From Litchfieldella qijiaojingensis (GTDB lineage Bacteria; Pseudomonadota; Gammaproteobacteria; Pseudomonadales; Halomonadaceae), in assembly GCF_014651875.1 (NCBI RefSeq), contig NZ_BMXS01000001.1, forward strand, positions 248,001 through 312,000: a stretch of 64,000 bases of DNA. Reading direction: 5' to 3'. The stretch's first letter is position 1, and each line of letters opens with the position of its first letter. The notes beneath the pieces were generated by a model. The model was not told the origin of the DNA, searched no databases, and was given only the letters and a program-made list of their open reading frames with translations. The translations under genes were made by a program, and so were the position numbers. This document shows positions 8,090 through 18,189 of this stretch, one piece after another.

Positions 8090-9025
8090 TCAGGTGGAGT
8101 AGGGCAGACCAAGCAGAGCCGTGACGTGAGCCTCGACACTACGCCCCAAGGCGTCGAGATCGTAACCGCCCTCGAGCACTGACACCAGGCGGTTGTCGGC
8201 GTACAGTGCGGCGATGTCCATGGCCAGTTGCGTGACCCAATAGTAGTCCGCTTCCTCCAGGCACAGCTCGGCCAATGGGTCGCTGCGGTGGGCGTCGAAC
8301 CCGGCCGAAACGAGTACCAGGTCGGGCTTGAAGGCATGCAGAGCAGGCAGCCAGTCGTCTTCAACGGCACGACGGAACTCGTCGCTGCCGGTGCCTGCCG
8401 CCAGCGGCGTATTGATGATGTTGTGCCATTCGCTTCTGAGGTAACGCCAGGGATAGAAGGGAAACTGGAAGCTCGAGCAGACCAGCACGTTGGGGTCGCC
8501 CTTGAAGATGTCCACGGTACCGTTCCCCTGGTGGACGTCGAAGTCGAGGATGGCGACTCGTTCGGCGCCGTAATGGGCTCGGGCATGGGCGGCGCCGACG
8601 GCGACATTGTTGAAGAAGCAGAAGCCCATGGCGTCGGTGGCTTCTGCATGATGGCCCGGCGGGCGTACGGCGCAGAAGACGTTGTCGGCCTGGTGTCGGA
8701 AGACCTGGTCGACACCGCGCACCACGGCCCCCGCGGCCAGACGAGCTGCCGTGAAGGTATCGGGATTCATCAAGGTGTCGCTGTCCAGGGCAACGATGCC
8801 ATGCTCTGGGACGCATTTGGCCAATGCCTTGATGTACCGTTCGGGGTGCACCCGGGCGATCTGCTCGTCGGTAGCGGGGTTGGCGTCCGTTTGCATGGTC
8901 TGTTGCAGGACCCCGGCCAGTGCCAGTCTGGCATGGATCGCCTCCAAGCGCTGTGGGCTTTCGGGATGTTTCGGTCCCATGTGGTGGCAGTGATAGTGGG
9001 GGTGCGTGATATAGGAGGTGATCAT
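8090..9025 (-). CDS. Histone-deacetylase-like amidohydrolase (HDAC/AcuC/acetylpolyamine amidohydrolase family)
   Basis: This 311-residue cytoplasmic zinc hydrolase removes acyl groups from lysines or acetylated amines. Visible active-site elements are RPPGHHAE (paired His, about residue 130), the zinc ligands in LDFDVHQGNG (about 165-175) and SAGFDAH (about 250), and the catalytic-Tyr motif EGGYD near the end. ATG 9025 has GGAG six bases upstream; the open frame to 9139 is not needed. It is divergent from a Pat-type protein acetyltransferase gene and upstream of the XRE-cupin regulator. The substrate is unknown. Confidence 0.88.
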   Translation of the reverse strand: MITSYITHPHYHCHHMGPKHPESPQRLEAIHARLALAGVLQQTMQTDANPATDEQIARVHPERYIKALAKCVPEHGIVALDSDTLMNPDTFTAARLAAGAVVRGVDQVFRHQADNVFCAVRPPGHHAEATDAMGFCFFNNVAVGAAHARAHYGAERVAILDFDVHQGNGTVDIFKGDPNVLVCSSFQFPFYPWRYLRSEWHNIINTPLAAGTGSDEFRRAVEDDWLPALHAFKPDLVLVSAGFDAHRSDPLAELCLEEADYYWVTQLAMDIAALYADNRLVSVLEGGYDLDALGRSVEAHVTALLGLPYST

Positions 9026-9131
9026 GACGGACTCCAGGCGACATGAAACGACCATAATGGTTGGTACCCCTTGCATGACAGTGTCAATAGGTCGTACACA
9101 GAGAGCACCATCCCCATGAGGAGGGCTAAGC

Positions 9132-11879
9132 TTGGGCACGCGATTCCTGCGCCATTTTTTCGAGCCACGCAGCCTGGCAGTGATCGGCGCTTCCGAGAAG
9201 CCTCATTCGATGGGCGGGTTGGTCATTCACAACCTTCAAGAGGCAGGGTTTCCCGGCCCGGTGTGGGCGGTCAACCCCAAGGGATATGGCAATGTCTTCG
9301 GGGAGCCTTGCGTCAGGAGAGTACGTGACCTGCCGGAAGTTCCCGATCTGGCGGTAATCTGTTCGCCGGTGGAAAGCGTGCCTCGACTGATCGAGCAGTT
9401 GGGGCGCTTTGGCGTCAAGGCCACCATGGTGCTTTCCGGTGGCGCGCATCTCGACGACCGTGGCAGCGATGGCGGCTCGATCCGCGAGCGCATGCTCAAG
9501 GCCGCCCGCCGCTCCGGTATTCGAGTGTTGGGACCGGAGTGCCTGGGGGTGGTCGTGCCGGGACGCAAGTTGAACGCCACTTACGCCAGCCAGCCGATCC
9601 GGCCTGGGCGCGTCGCCTACCTGGGGCAGTCGGGAATGCTGGGCAATGCCATGATCGACTGGGCGGCGGGGCGCGGCATCGGTTTCTCGCATCTCGTCAC
9701 CCTCGGCGATAGCGTCGATGTGCTGCTGCCTGACCTGATCGACTATATCAATCAGTATGCACCGTCCCAAGCGATCCTGCTGCATCTGGAGCGGATCCAC
9801 GACGCCCAGCATTTCATGACTGCGTTGCGCGAAGCGTCGCGCCATCGTCTGGTGTTGGCGATCAAGAGCGGCCGAACGCCTCAATCGGAGCTGTCGGGGC
9901 AGCCGCCGACCCCGGGTATCGCCAACCGCGATGTCATCTTCGACGCGGCCTTGGCCCGCGCCGGGGTGGTGCGGGTCGACGATTCCGACGAACTGTTCGA
10001 TGCGCTGGAGACCCTGTCGCGGATGAAGCCGTTGCATGGCGACCGTCTGGCGATCGTTTCCAATGGTTTGGGACCGGCGATGTTGGCCATCGATAAGCTG
10101 GTCAGTGCGGGAGGGCGACTGGCGGAGTTCGATGAGTCCACACGCCAGGCGCTGCGCCAAGGAGATTTCGATATGACTCTGCCGGGCCGCAACCCGGTGG
10201 ACCTGGGTGGCAATGCCACTCCGGAAAGAATGGTCGACGCGCTGGAGATCGTGGCGGCCGATGCCAATGTGGACGCTGTGTTGGTAGTACATGCCCCGAC
10301 GCGCCTGGCGCCTTCCAAGGCCACCGCCCAGGCCATCGTCGCTAATCGCAAGCGTTTCAAGCGCAACCTGCTGACTAGTTGGATGGGGCTGGAAGAAGCG
10401 CTGTCGGCGCGCCACGAGAGTCACCTGGCGGGCATCCCGACCTATATTTCACCGGAGAAAGCGGTCAAGGCCTTCATGCACATGGTCGATTACCAGCGCG
10501 TGCAGGCACTATTGCAGGAAACGCCGCCGAGCTTACCGTTCACCGCCTCGCCCGAGATTCGCGCGCGTTGCCGGACGTTGATCGAACAGGCCAAGGAGTG
10601 GGGTCGCGAGTGTCTCGTGCACTCGGAAACCGCCCAGGTGCTCAAGGCCTACGGGATACCCGTGGCACCCAGCCGGTACTGCTCGACCCCGTTGGAGGGT
10701 GCCCGGGTGGCGGCCGATTTCAACGAGCGTATGGCGCTGAAAGTGGTGCACGACCACAATTGTGTGCCGTATCGCTATCGCCGACATCCACACAAGCTTT
10801 CTTCTGGTTTGTTGCAGGACTTGGAAACGCCCGAGCAGGTGGCCGAAGGCGTTCGTCGCCTGGGCGCGAAAGTGAACGAGAAATTCCCCGACATCCCCAT
10901 TCGCGAGTACTGTCTGCAGCCCATGCAGCGTGGCAAGCACTCGATGCAACTCTGCGCGGGCGTGACGCGTGACGCCGTATTTGGCCCGGTCATCGTGTTC
11001 GGTATCGGTGGCTACAAGGTGAATGTGCTCGCCGACCGGCACGTAGCATTGCCCCCTCTCAACATGACACTGGCCGACGACCTGGTGTCACGCACCCATG
11101 CGGCGAAACTGATTCGCGAGCACTCACGTGACCCACAGCGCGATATCCAGCAACTATGTCAGCTGCTGGTCAAGCTGTCGCAGATGGCTTCGGACCTGCC
11201 GGAGATGAAAGGGCTCGAACTCAACCCTCTGCTGCTCAATCGCGATGGCCTGTTGGCGGTGGATTTCGCCATGGATCTAGGGACGCCGGCTCGTCATGCG
11301 ATCATGCCGTACCCCGAGGAGCTGCGTGAATGGGTGACTCTTGGCAATGGCATGCGGGTCGAGATACGCCCGATTCGTGCCGAGGATGCGCCCCTGATCA
11401 CCAACTTCCATACCCAGCTTTCCGAGGAAAGCATCCGCTTTCGCTATTTCCACCACAAGGCCGACCTCTCCAAGCGCGACTTGTCGATGCTGGCGCATAT
11501 CAATTATGACCGTCAGATGGCCTTCATCGCCGAGCATCACCGCGATGATGGCGCCAAGGAGATGCTCGGCGTGGTGCGGGTATGGAATGACCCGGACAAC
11601 ATTCGCACCGAATTCTCGGTGATCATCCGTGACGACCTGCATGGCCAGGGTCTTGGCAGTGTGCTGATGAACAAGATGATTCGTTATTGCAAGAGCGTCG
11701 GAACCCTGGAGATGGTCGGCAAGGTGATGGTCGACAATCACCCCATGCGGGCATTGCTGAAGCATCTTGGTTTCCGCCAGCGCTACAACATGGAAGAGCA
11801 GGTGGTGGACGCCAATCTGCGTCTCAACGAGCCAAGTACCGAATGGCAACGGCATCGTCTGGAAAGTCTGCCGGACTGA
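9132..11879 (+). CDS. pat: Pat-type protein acetyltransferase: acyl-CoA synthetase (NDP-forming)-like domains fused to GNAT
   Basis: This 915-residue protein has an NDP-forming acyl-CoA synthetase-like region (CoA-binding Rossmann fold LAVIGASEKPHSMGG at about 15-30, further subdomains to about 460, ATP-grasp at about 490-710) and a C-terminal GNAT domain at about 735-900 (RDDLHGQGLGSVLMNKMI). This is the architecture of Pat/YfiQ, which acetylates lysines of metabolic enzymes such as acetyl-CoA synthetase. I see no GHAGA-type phospho-His motif, as expected if the synthetase part is regulatory. The start is TTG 9132, with GAGGAGG at 9118-9124. Confidence 0.85.
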   Translation: MGTRFLRHFFEPRSLAVIGASEKPHSMGGLVIHNLQEAGFPGPVWAVNPKGYGNVFGEPCVRRVRDLPEVPDLAVICSPVESVPRLIEQLGRFGVKATMVLSGGAHLDDRGSDGGSIRERMLKAARRSGIRVLGPECLGVVVPGRKLNATYASQPIRPGRVAYLGQSGMLGNAMIDWAAGRGIGFSHLVTLGDSVDVLLPDLIDYINQYAPSQAILLHLERIHDAQHFMTALREASRHRLVLAIKSGRTPQSELSGQPPTPGIANRDVIFDAALARAGVVRVDDSDELFDALETLSRMKPLHGDRLAIVSNGLGPAMLAIDKLVSAGGRLAEFDESTRQALRQGDFDMTLPGRNPVDLGGNATPERMVDALEIVAADANVDAVLVVHAPTRLAPSKATAQAIVANRKRFKRNLLTSWMGLEEALSARHESHLAGIPTYISPEKAVKAFMHMVDYQRVQALLQETPPSLPFTASPEIRARCRTLIEQAKEWGRECLVHSETAQVLKAYGIPVAPSRYCSTPLEGARVAADFNERMALKVVHDHNCVPYRYRRHPHKLSSGLLQDLETPEQVAEGVRRLGAKVNEKFPDIPIREYCLQPMQRGKHSMQLCAGVTRDAVFGPVIVFGIGGYKVNVLADRHVALPPLNMTLADDLVSRTHAAKLIREHSRDPQRDIQQLCQLLVKLSQMASDLPEMKGLELNPLLLNRDGLLAVDFAMDLGTPARHAIMPYPEELREWVTLGNGMRVEIRPIRAEDAPLITNFHTQLSEESIRFRYFHHKADLSKRDLSMLAHINYDRQMAFIAEHHRDDGAKEMLGVVRVWNDPDNIRTEFSVIIRDDLHGQGLGSVLMNKMIRYCKSVGTLEMVGKVMVDNHPMRALLKHLGFRQRYNMEEQVVDANLRLNEPSTEWQRHRLESLPD

Positions 11880-12016
11880 ATTTGCCGGCGATGGCTTGAT
11901 ATCGACGTCCCTGCGGTTACCCTGTCATGCTTGGTTCCGGGAAATTGAACCGTTGATCAATCATCAGACCTTCTGATTTGAGGGCCTATCAATAAGTATG
12001 TATGATAATTAGCAAC

Positions 12017-12022
12017 TATAAT
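12017..12022 (+). promoter_or_regulatory. Possible -10 box (TATAAT) upstream of proV
   Basis: A perfect TATAAT lies in an AT-rich patch 90 bases before the proV start. No good -35 is present at 17 bases, so this would be an activated or alternative-sigma promoter, which would be plausible for an osmotically induced operon. Confidence 0.35.
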
Positions 12023-12111
12023 CCACTGTTATGGCAAGGGCGCGAAAACATGGCGGCAAGCTATGCTGCGGTGCTGTCGCGCGTGAAGCCGGCATCCAAC
12101 AGGCACAGCCG

Positions 12112-13314
12112 ATGAGCGAAACACGACCCGTCAAGATCAAGGTGCGCGGCCTGAGCAAGGTTTTCGGCAGTCAGCCGAAAAAAGCACTCGAACTGCGCGA
12201 CCAGGGGCTGAAACGCTCCGCCATCCTCGATAAGACCAGCCAGACCTTGGGTCTGTCCAATATCGGCTTCGATGTCTATGAAGGCGAGTTGTTGGTGATC
12301 ATGGGACTATCCGGGTCGGGCAAATCGACCTTGATCCGTTGTCTCAACCGGCTGATCGAGCCGAGCGAAGGCGAAATCGTGATCGATGGCGAAAATATTC
12401 CCGAATTGAGCGACAAGTCGCTGCTGGAGTGTCGGCGGCGCCATTTTTCGATGGTCTTCCAGAACTTCGCGCTGTTTCCCCACCGCACCGTACAGCAGAA
12501 TGCCGAGTATGGTCTGGAGATCCGCAATGTCGATAAGGACGAGCGTCGCCAAGCGGCACGGAATGCCCTGAAGCAGGTGGGACTGGAGGGATGGGAGGAT
12601 GCCTATCCCAATCAGTTGTCCGGTGGCATGCAGCAACGCGTCGGCTTGGCGCGTGCGTTGGCCAACGATTCCAGCGTGTTGCTGATGGACGAGGCCTTTT
12701 CGGCACTCGACCCCCTGATTCGCAAGGATATGCAGCAGGAGCTGCTGGAACTGCAACACCGCATGAAGAAGACCACGGTCTTCATCACCCATGATCTGGA
12801 CGAGGCGCTGAGCATCGGCGACCGGATCATCCTGCTCAAGGATGGTGAGATCGTGCAGATCGGTACTCCCGAGGAGATCCTGACCGCCCCGGCCGATGAG
12901 TATGTGGAACGCTTCATCGAAGGGGTGGACATGTCGCGTATCCTGACCGCGCGCAGCGCCATGCGACCGGTGCGTGCCACCGCTAGGGAAGACGATGGTC
13001 CGCGGACCGTGCTGCGCAAGATGAGCGAGAACGGGCTCGATTCCATCTATGTCACCAACCGCGAACGTCGCTTGTTGGGTCTGGTAGAGGGGGAGGTCGC
13101 CGATCGCGCCGTCAAGGACGGCCAACAAGGCATCGCAAGTCTGATACATCAGGACTTTCCCTGCGTGAGTCCCGACGAGCCCCTGCACAATCTGTTTGCC
13201 ATGTTCAGCGGCAAGAGCTTCCCTATCGCCGTGGTGGATTACGACAAGCGCCTGTTGGGCGTGGTGGTCAAGGGAGCCGTGCTGGCACAACTGGCCGAAT
13301 CAGGAGAACACTGA
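12112..13314 (+). CDS. proV: Glycine betaine/proline ABC transporter ATPase (ProV/OpuAA-like)
   Basis: A 400-residue ATPase with Walker A GLSGSGKST (about residue 63), signature LSGGMQQR, Walker B LLMDEAFSALD, and two C-terminal CBS repeats (about 285-395), which sense ionic strength in the OpuA family. It powers uptake of compatible solutes. The frame is open from 12031, but the N-terminus MSETRPVKIKVRGLSK starting at ATG 12112 is family-like. It overlaps proW by one base (TGATG). No periplasmic binding protein gene follows. Confidence 0.9.
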   Translation: MSETRPVKIKVRGLSKVFGSQPKKALELRDQGLKRSAILDKTSQTLGLSNIGFDVYEGELLVIMGLSGSGKSTLIRCLNRLIEPSEGEIVIDGENIPELSDKSLLECRRRHFSMVFQNFALFPHRTVQQNAEYGLEIRNVDKDERRQAARNALKQVGLEGWEDAYPNQLSGGMQQRVGLARALANDSSVLLMDEAFSALDPLIRKDMQQELLELQHRMKKTTVFITHDLDEALSIGDRIILLKDGEIVQIGTPEEILTAPADEYVERFIEGVDMSRILTARSAMRPVRATAREDDGPRTVLRKMSENGLDSIYVTNRERRLLGLVEGEVADRAVKDGQQGIASLIHQDFPCVSPDEPLHNLFAMFSGKSFPIAVVDYDKRLLGVVVKGAVLAQLAESGEH

Positions 13315-14156
13315 TGGCGATCGAATTTCCCCGTATACCGCTGGGACAGTGGATCGAAGGTGGGCTGAACTGGCTGACCTCGGAGTATTCCATGGTCACC
13401 CGTGGCATTTCACGCTTTACCCAGACCGGTATCAACGGCCTCAACGAGGGGCTCATGTGGTTGCCCGAATGGGCGCTGATGGCGGTCATCGCCATGTTGT
13501 GCTGGCGCATGGCCGGCATGCGGCTGGCCATCGGGGCCGTAGCGGGGTTGGCGCTGATCTGGAACCTCGGCTTGTGGAATCCCATGATCGAGTCGCTGAC
13601 CCTGGTGGTCATCGCGACCCTCGTGGCAGTGGTGATCGCCTTACCGGTAGGGATTGCTGCCGCGCTTTCCGAGCGCCTGTATCGCACGATCATGCCGGTA
13701 TTGGATTTCATGCAGACCATGCCGGCCTTCGTCTATCTGATTCCGGCGATCCCGTTCTTCGGCATTGGCTCGGTATCGGCAATTTTCGCCACGGTGATCT
13801 TCTCGATGCCCCCGGCGATTCGCTTCACTACCTTGGGTATTCGGCAGGTGCCCAAGGAACTGATCGAAGCCGCCGATGCATTCGGATCCACTCGTCGCCA
13901 GAAACTGCTCAAGGTGCAATTGCCCTTGTCCCTTCCGACCATCATGGCGGGGATCAACCAAACCATCATGCTGGCACTGTCGATGGTGGTGATCGCGGCC
14001 ATGATCGGCGCCGATGGCTTGGGCAACGAAGTGTGGCGTGCCATACAGCGCTTGCGCCCCGGCGATGGCTTCGAAGCGGGGATCGCGGTGGTCATCCTGG
14101 CGATGCTGCTGGACCGCCTGACTCAGTCGTTCCGCAAGGAAAGGAAACAATCATAA
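13314..14156 (+). CDS. proW: Glycine betaine/proline ABC transporter permease (ProW-like)
   Basis: A 280-residue inner-membrane permease with about six helices and the EAA loop EAADAFGSTRRQKLLKVQLP near residue 185, which docks on the ATPase. The sequence MPAFVYLIPAIPFFGIG (about 140-156) is typical of ProW/OpuAB. It is the last gene of the operon and is followed by a strong terminator, so proX must be elsewhere or the system uses another receptor. Confidence 0.9.
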   Translation: MAIEFPRIPLGQWIEGGLNWLTSEYSMVTRGISRFTQTGINGLNEGLMWLPEWALMAVIAMLCWRMAGMRLAIGAVAGLALIWNLGLWNPMIESLTLVVIATLVAVVIALPVGIAAALSERLYRTIMPVLDFMQTMPAFVYLIPAIPFFGIGSVSAIFATVIFSMPPAIRFTTLGIRQVPKELIEAADAFGSTRRQKLLKVQLPLSLPTIMAGINQTIMLALSMVVIAAMIGADGLGNEVWRAIQRLRPGDGFEAGIAVVILAMLLDRLTQSFRKERKQS

Positions 14157-14216
14157 CGGAGAAGGCATGCCTCGAGGGCGAGGCGGATAAATACATGTCG
14201 ATAGCCAGCCGCTGAT

Positions 14217-14254
14217 ACGCAAGACGCCCGGCACCAGCCGGGCGTCTTGCGTTT
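14217..14254. terminator. Bidirectional terminator between proW and pdxH
   Basis: A perfect 16-base inverted repeat, ACGCAAGACGCCCGGC at 14217-14232 and its complement at 14237-14252, with an ACCA loop. It separates the convergent proW and pdxH genes. Confidence 0.85.
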
Positions 14255-14265
14255 CGGGAGCCGCT

Positions 14266-14907
14266 TCAAGGGGCGAGGCGAACCTTGGCCCAGTGGCCTT
14301 CACGGAGTTCGTAACGAATACGATCGTGCAGTCGGTTGGGCTGACCTTGCCAGAATTCGACCATCTCCGGTATGACCCGATACCCTCCCCAGTGTGCAGG
14401 GCGATCGATCTCCTGACCTTCATAGAGCTGCTCGAAGCGTCTCTTGCGCTCCTCGATCCAGATTCGGTCGGGAATTTCGACGCTTTGAGTGGCGATCCAA
14501 GCGCCCAACTGACTGCCACGGGGGCGGCTGGCGAAATAACGGTCGGACTCTTCCTCGGAGACCAGCTCCACGCTTCCTTCGATCCTGACCTGGCGATCGA
14601 GCGAGGGCCACCAGAACACCAGAGCGGCGTGGGGAACGTTGGCCAGCTCACTGCCCTTGTGGCTCTGGTAGTTGGTGTAGAATACCAATTCGCCGTGGTC
14701 GACTCCCTTGAGCAGGACGATGCGTGCATGGGGCAGCCCCTGACTGTCGACGGTGGCAAGCGTCATGGCATTGCCATCGTCTCCCTCCGCCTCCAGTGCC
14801 AGGGCCAGCCATTCATCGAACAGTGTCATCGGCGTATCCGGGGTATTGGACTCGTCCAGAGTGCCCCCTTCGTAGTCACGCCGAATCTCGGCAATATCAC
14901 GTGTCAT
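14266..14907 (-). CDS. pdxH: Pyridoxine/pyridoxamine 5'-phosphate oxidase
   Basis: This FMN enzyme makes pyridoxal 5'-phosphate in the last step of vitamin B6 synthesis and salvage. At 213 residues it has the normal length. FMN- and substrate-binding motifs are clear: GLPHARIVLLKGVD (about 57-70), VFYTNYQSHKG (about 74-85), PRGSQLGAWIATQS (about 128-141) and a C-terminus ending in RLAP. CAGGGAG lies just before the ATG. It appears monocistronic. Confidence 0.95.
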   Translation of the reverse strand: MTRDIAEIRRDYEGGTLDESNTPDTPMTLFDEWLALALEAEGDDGNAMTLATVDSQGLPHARIVLLKGVDHGELVFYTNYQSHKGSELANVPHAALVFWWPSLDRQVRIEGSVELVSEEESDRYFASRPRGSQLGAWIATQSVEIPDRIWIEERKRRFEQLYEGQEIDRPAHWGGYRVIPEMVEFWQGQPNRLHDRIRYELREGHWAKVRLAP

Positions 14908-14984
14908 GGCAATCTCCCTGGAGTTTTTCTACATCTTCGCCGTTGATGGGGTTAGGCTCAACACCCAACGGATATTTGGTGGAA

Positions 14985-15376
14985 TTATTGGCGTTGCTGG
15001 CGACTGCGAAAACGGGCATAGCACATGCTGCCGATGAATAAGGCCAGCGAGGCCACGATCTCCAGCATGCCGAGCAAAGTCTGGCCAGGAAGGGTGGCGA
15101 TCATCACTCCCTGCATGAAATACAGCAAGCTGACGAAGGCCAGCCACGCATGGCCGCGTGGGCGCTGGGCAATAATCGAAGGCAGGAACAGGATCAGCGG
15201 TAGCACTCTGAGTAAAATGGGAGCCATGCCGTTTTCTCCGCTCCCTTGCATCATCAGTCCACCGTAACTCAGTAGCGCGAGCAAGGCGATATAACTTCCC
15301 AGCACGAGCCGGCGCGATGATCGCGACAGGGTATCCAGCCCATGGCGCTCTTCCAGGCGTTCGAACAGTTGGCGCA

Positions 15377-15377
<1 letters not shown>
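14985..15377 (-). CDS. DUF2069 integral membrane protein
   Basis: A 130-residue protein with four predicted helices (about residues 28-45, 55-70, 78-97 and 102-120), matching the small DUF2069 family. The ATG at 15377 overlaps the wrbA stop (TGATG), so it is translationally coupled. A TTG directly upstream is less likely. The order arsC-wrbA-DUF2069 is conserved in related gammaproteobacteria. The function is unknown. Confidence 0.75.
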
Positions 15378-16374
<997 letters not shown>

Positions 16375-16491
16375 GGCGTTTCGGTTTACCGGGAAATCAA
16401 CAGATTAGCGTATTGTAGAGTTGGCTGTATCGGCTAACAACTCGCATTGAGTATTTATACCGTTATCTCTTTCCGCGCCAATACATCAAGA

Positions 16492-16905
16492 TCAGAGTCG
16501 TCGATAAACCCATGCTTCACGTCCATCGGCCAATGTCATCAGTACACGCTCGTAACGGAGCCCCAGCCGCTCATAACGATCCAGACGTGACAACTCTTCG
16601 GCATCGACATGCAACAGCAAGCCGTTGACACTTTCTCCGGGCGCTTCGGCGAGATCCAGGGCATTGCGACGAAAGCCTTCGAGGGTCGCGGGTTCGGGAT
16701 CTCCCGCTCTCCCATAGACGAGCCAGCGAACGAACGGATAGCGTAGTGTCCCGTAGACGAAGACTTGGTGTTCACCGCTTTGAATGTCAGGCAACCACTC
16801 AGGGCGATCGTAAGTGAAGGGGCTCAGCAGCGTCAGCCATAGATAGCCGATCAGTGCCACAGTAGTGCCTGCGGTGCCGAGCAACACATAGCGGAGATGG
16901 GGCAC
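16492..16905 (-). CDS. Membrane-anchored gamma-glutamylcyclotransferase-like (AIG2/GGCT fold) protein
   Basis: A 137-residue protein with one N-terminal hydrophobic helix (about residues 4-24) followed by a GGCT-fold domain: VFVYGTLR (about 49-56) is the substrate loop, and Glu in LDRYERLG (about 110) is the likely catalytic acid. I chose GTG 16905 because AGGAG lies eight bases upstream; an ATG frame from 16959 lacks a site. Most GGCT proteins are soluble, so the anchor is unusual. The exact reaction is unknown. Confidence 0.75.
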   Translation of the reverse strand: MPHLRYVLLGTAGTTVALIGYLWLTLLSPFTYDRPEWLPDIQSGEHQVFVYGTLRYPFVRWLVYGRAGDPEPATLEGFRRNALDLAEAPGESVNGLLLHVDAEELSRLDRYERLGLRYERVLMTLADGREAWVYRRL

Positions 16906-17041
16906 GATCAAGGCTCCTGAGTGACGAGGGCGATCGTAACATGGTGTCACGGCTGCCATGGGTTCGCCCAGTCATCGCCGGTTGTGGAGGAACGGTGGTT
17001 TGGTACCATGACGATGGTTAGCGATCCGGGAGGGCTGCGCC

Positions 17042-17626
17042 ATGTCCCAGGATGATGTGGATTTTCAAGACTTGATGGGCGACGTCACCCCCTTGTCCCG
17101 GGGACGAAACAAGGCTGACCTTTCTCGGCAGCGGCCCAATACACCTTCCGAAGCGCAGTTGGCACGCCGTGAGAACGCCTTGGCCAGCGAAGACGACAAC
17201 TTCCTGTCCGACGATTTCGTCGAGTTGGTCGGTCCCTACGATCCTCTCGAATATCGCCGTGATGGCATTCAGACGGGGGTGTTGGAACGGCTTCGCCATG
17301 GCGGCTATGCCCCGGAGGCTCGCCTGCACCTGCTCAAGCGACCACTCGCCGAATGCCGACGGGAGTTGTTTCCCTTCATTCGTGAGGCTCACGAACACGA
17401 GCTGCGTTGCGTGCTCGTCGTTCATGGGCGTGGCCGGGAGGTCGACAGTCCTCCCAACGTGCTGCGTTCCTATCTGGCCAAGTGGCTATGCCAGTTCGAC
17501 GAGGTTCAGGCCTACGCTTCGGCACAGCCGGCGCATGGTGGATTGGGGGCCACCTATGTGATGCTCAAGAAGTCCGAGCGAGCGCGGGCACGCAATCGCG
17601 AACGGCAACAGAAGCGACGTGGCTGA
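17042..17626 (+). CDS. smrA: Smr-domain DNA endonuclease SmrA
   Basis: A 194-residue protein close to E. coli SmrA in length and sequence. The N-terminal FQDLMGDVTPL and PLEYRRDGIQTGVLERLR blocks are diagnostic. The Smr domain (about 98-180) has ARLHLLKRP in place of the classical DLH and the conserved VHGRGRE loop. Smr domains nick DNA or RNA; the in vivo role of SmrA is unclear. It stands alone, convergent with the DUF934 gene. Confidence 0.88.
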   Translation: MSQDDVDFQDLMGDVTPLSRGRNKADLSRQRPNTPSEAQLARRENALASEDDNFLSDDFVELVGPYDPLEYRRDGIQTGVLERLRHGGYAPEARLHLLKRPLAECRRELFPFIREAHEHELRCVLVVHGRGREVDSPPNVLRSYLAKWLCQFDEVQAYASAQPAHGGLGATYVMLKKSERARARNRERQQKRRG

Positions 17627-17628
17627 CG

Positions 17629-17645
17629 CCCGGCACAAGGCCGGG
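17629..17645. terminator. Weak hairpin between smrA and the DUF934 gene
   Basis: CCCGGC-ACAAG-GCCGGG just after the smrA stop, between convergent genes. There is no T run, so this may be only a transcript-end structure. Confidence 0.35.
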
Positions 17646-17670
17646 GTCATGTACGGAAGGATCGAATGAA

Positions 17671-18189
17671 TCAGCTACGACCGGATTCGCGTAGGCGACG
17701 TTCGAACAGTGCTTCCTTGACGTCCACTCCTGGCTGGTAGCTGACACTGAAGGCTCCCAACGCGCGCAACGCATCGTCGAGATGTTGGTCCTCGCGTAGC
17801 GCCAGAGCATCGAAGCCACAACGGCTCATGTAGTAGAGCTGATCGACCAGCACGTCACCGATAGCGCGAATCTCGCCTTGATATCCATGGCGCTCGCGCA
17901 GCAACCGAGCCAGCGTATAGCCCCGACCATCGGTAAAGGCCGGGAAGTCGATGGCGATCAGCGGAGCATGGGTCAGGCTCTTGGCGAGATCACCGGTCAG
18001 CTCGGTGTCGCTCGGCAACCAAGGAGCCAGCTCACCGTCGCTGCTGTGTTCGAGCCAAAGGCTTAGTGGGACGATTACCGGGCGCGCCCGCGGCAGGGCA
18101 TCATCAATGCGCGAAAGCGCCCAGGTGTTCTCTTCGGGTTGGCCCAGCTTGATCAAGGTCTGGGCGTGCTCGAGTTGACTGTCAGGCAT
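17671..18189 (-). CDS. DUF934 protein, sulfite-reductase partner
   Basis: A 172-residue protein of the DUF934 family, with LIAIDFPAFTDGRGYTLARL (about 97-116) and GDVLVDQLYYMSRCGFDA (about 131-148). It overlaps the 3' end of cysI by 8 bases. The pairing with ferredoxin- or NADPH-type sulfite reductase hemoproteins is widespread, so it probably assists assimilatory sulfite reduction. No catalytic motif is known. Confidence 0.82.
   Translation of the reverse strand: MPDSQLEHAQTLIKLGQPEENTWALSRIDDALPRARPVIVPLSLWLEHSSDGELAPWLPSDTELTGDLAKSLTHAPLIAIDFPAFTDGRGYTLARLLRERHGYQGEIRAIGDVLVDQLYYMSRCGFDALALREDQHLDDALRALGAFSVSYQPGVDVKEALFERRLRESGRS

Noticed and set aside
9126-10424. 432-codon open frame on the minus strand
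   Set aside because: Antisense to the well-supported pat gene, Gln/His/Arg-rich, and no recognisable motif.
12307-13290. 327-codon open frame on the minus strand
   Set aside because: Antisense to proV; composition is that of a shadow frame.
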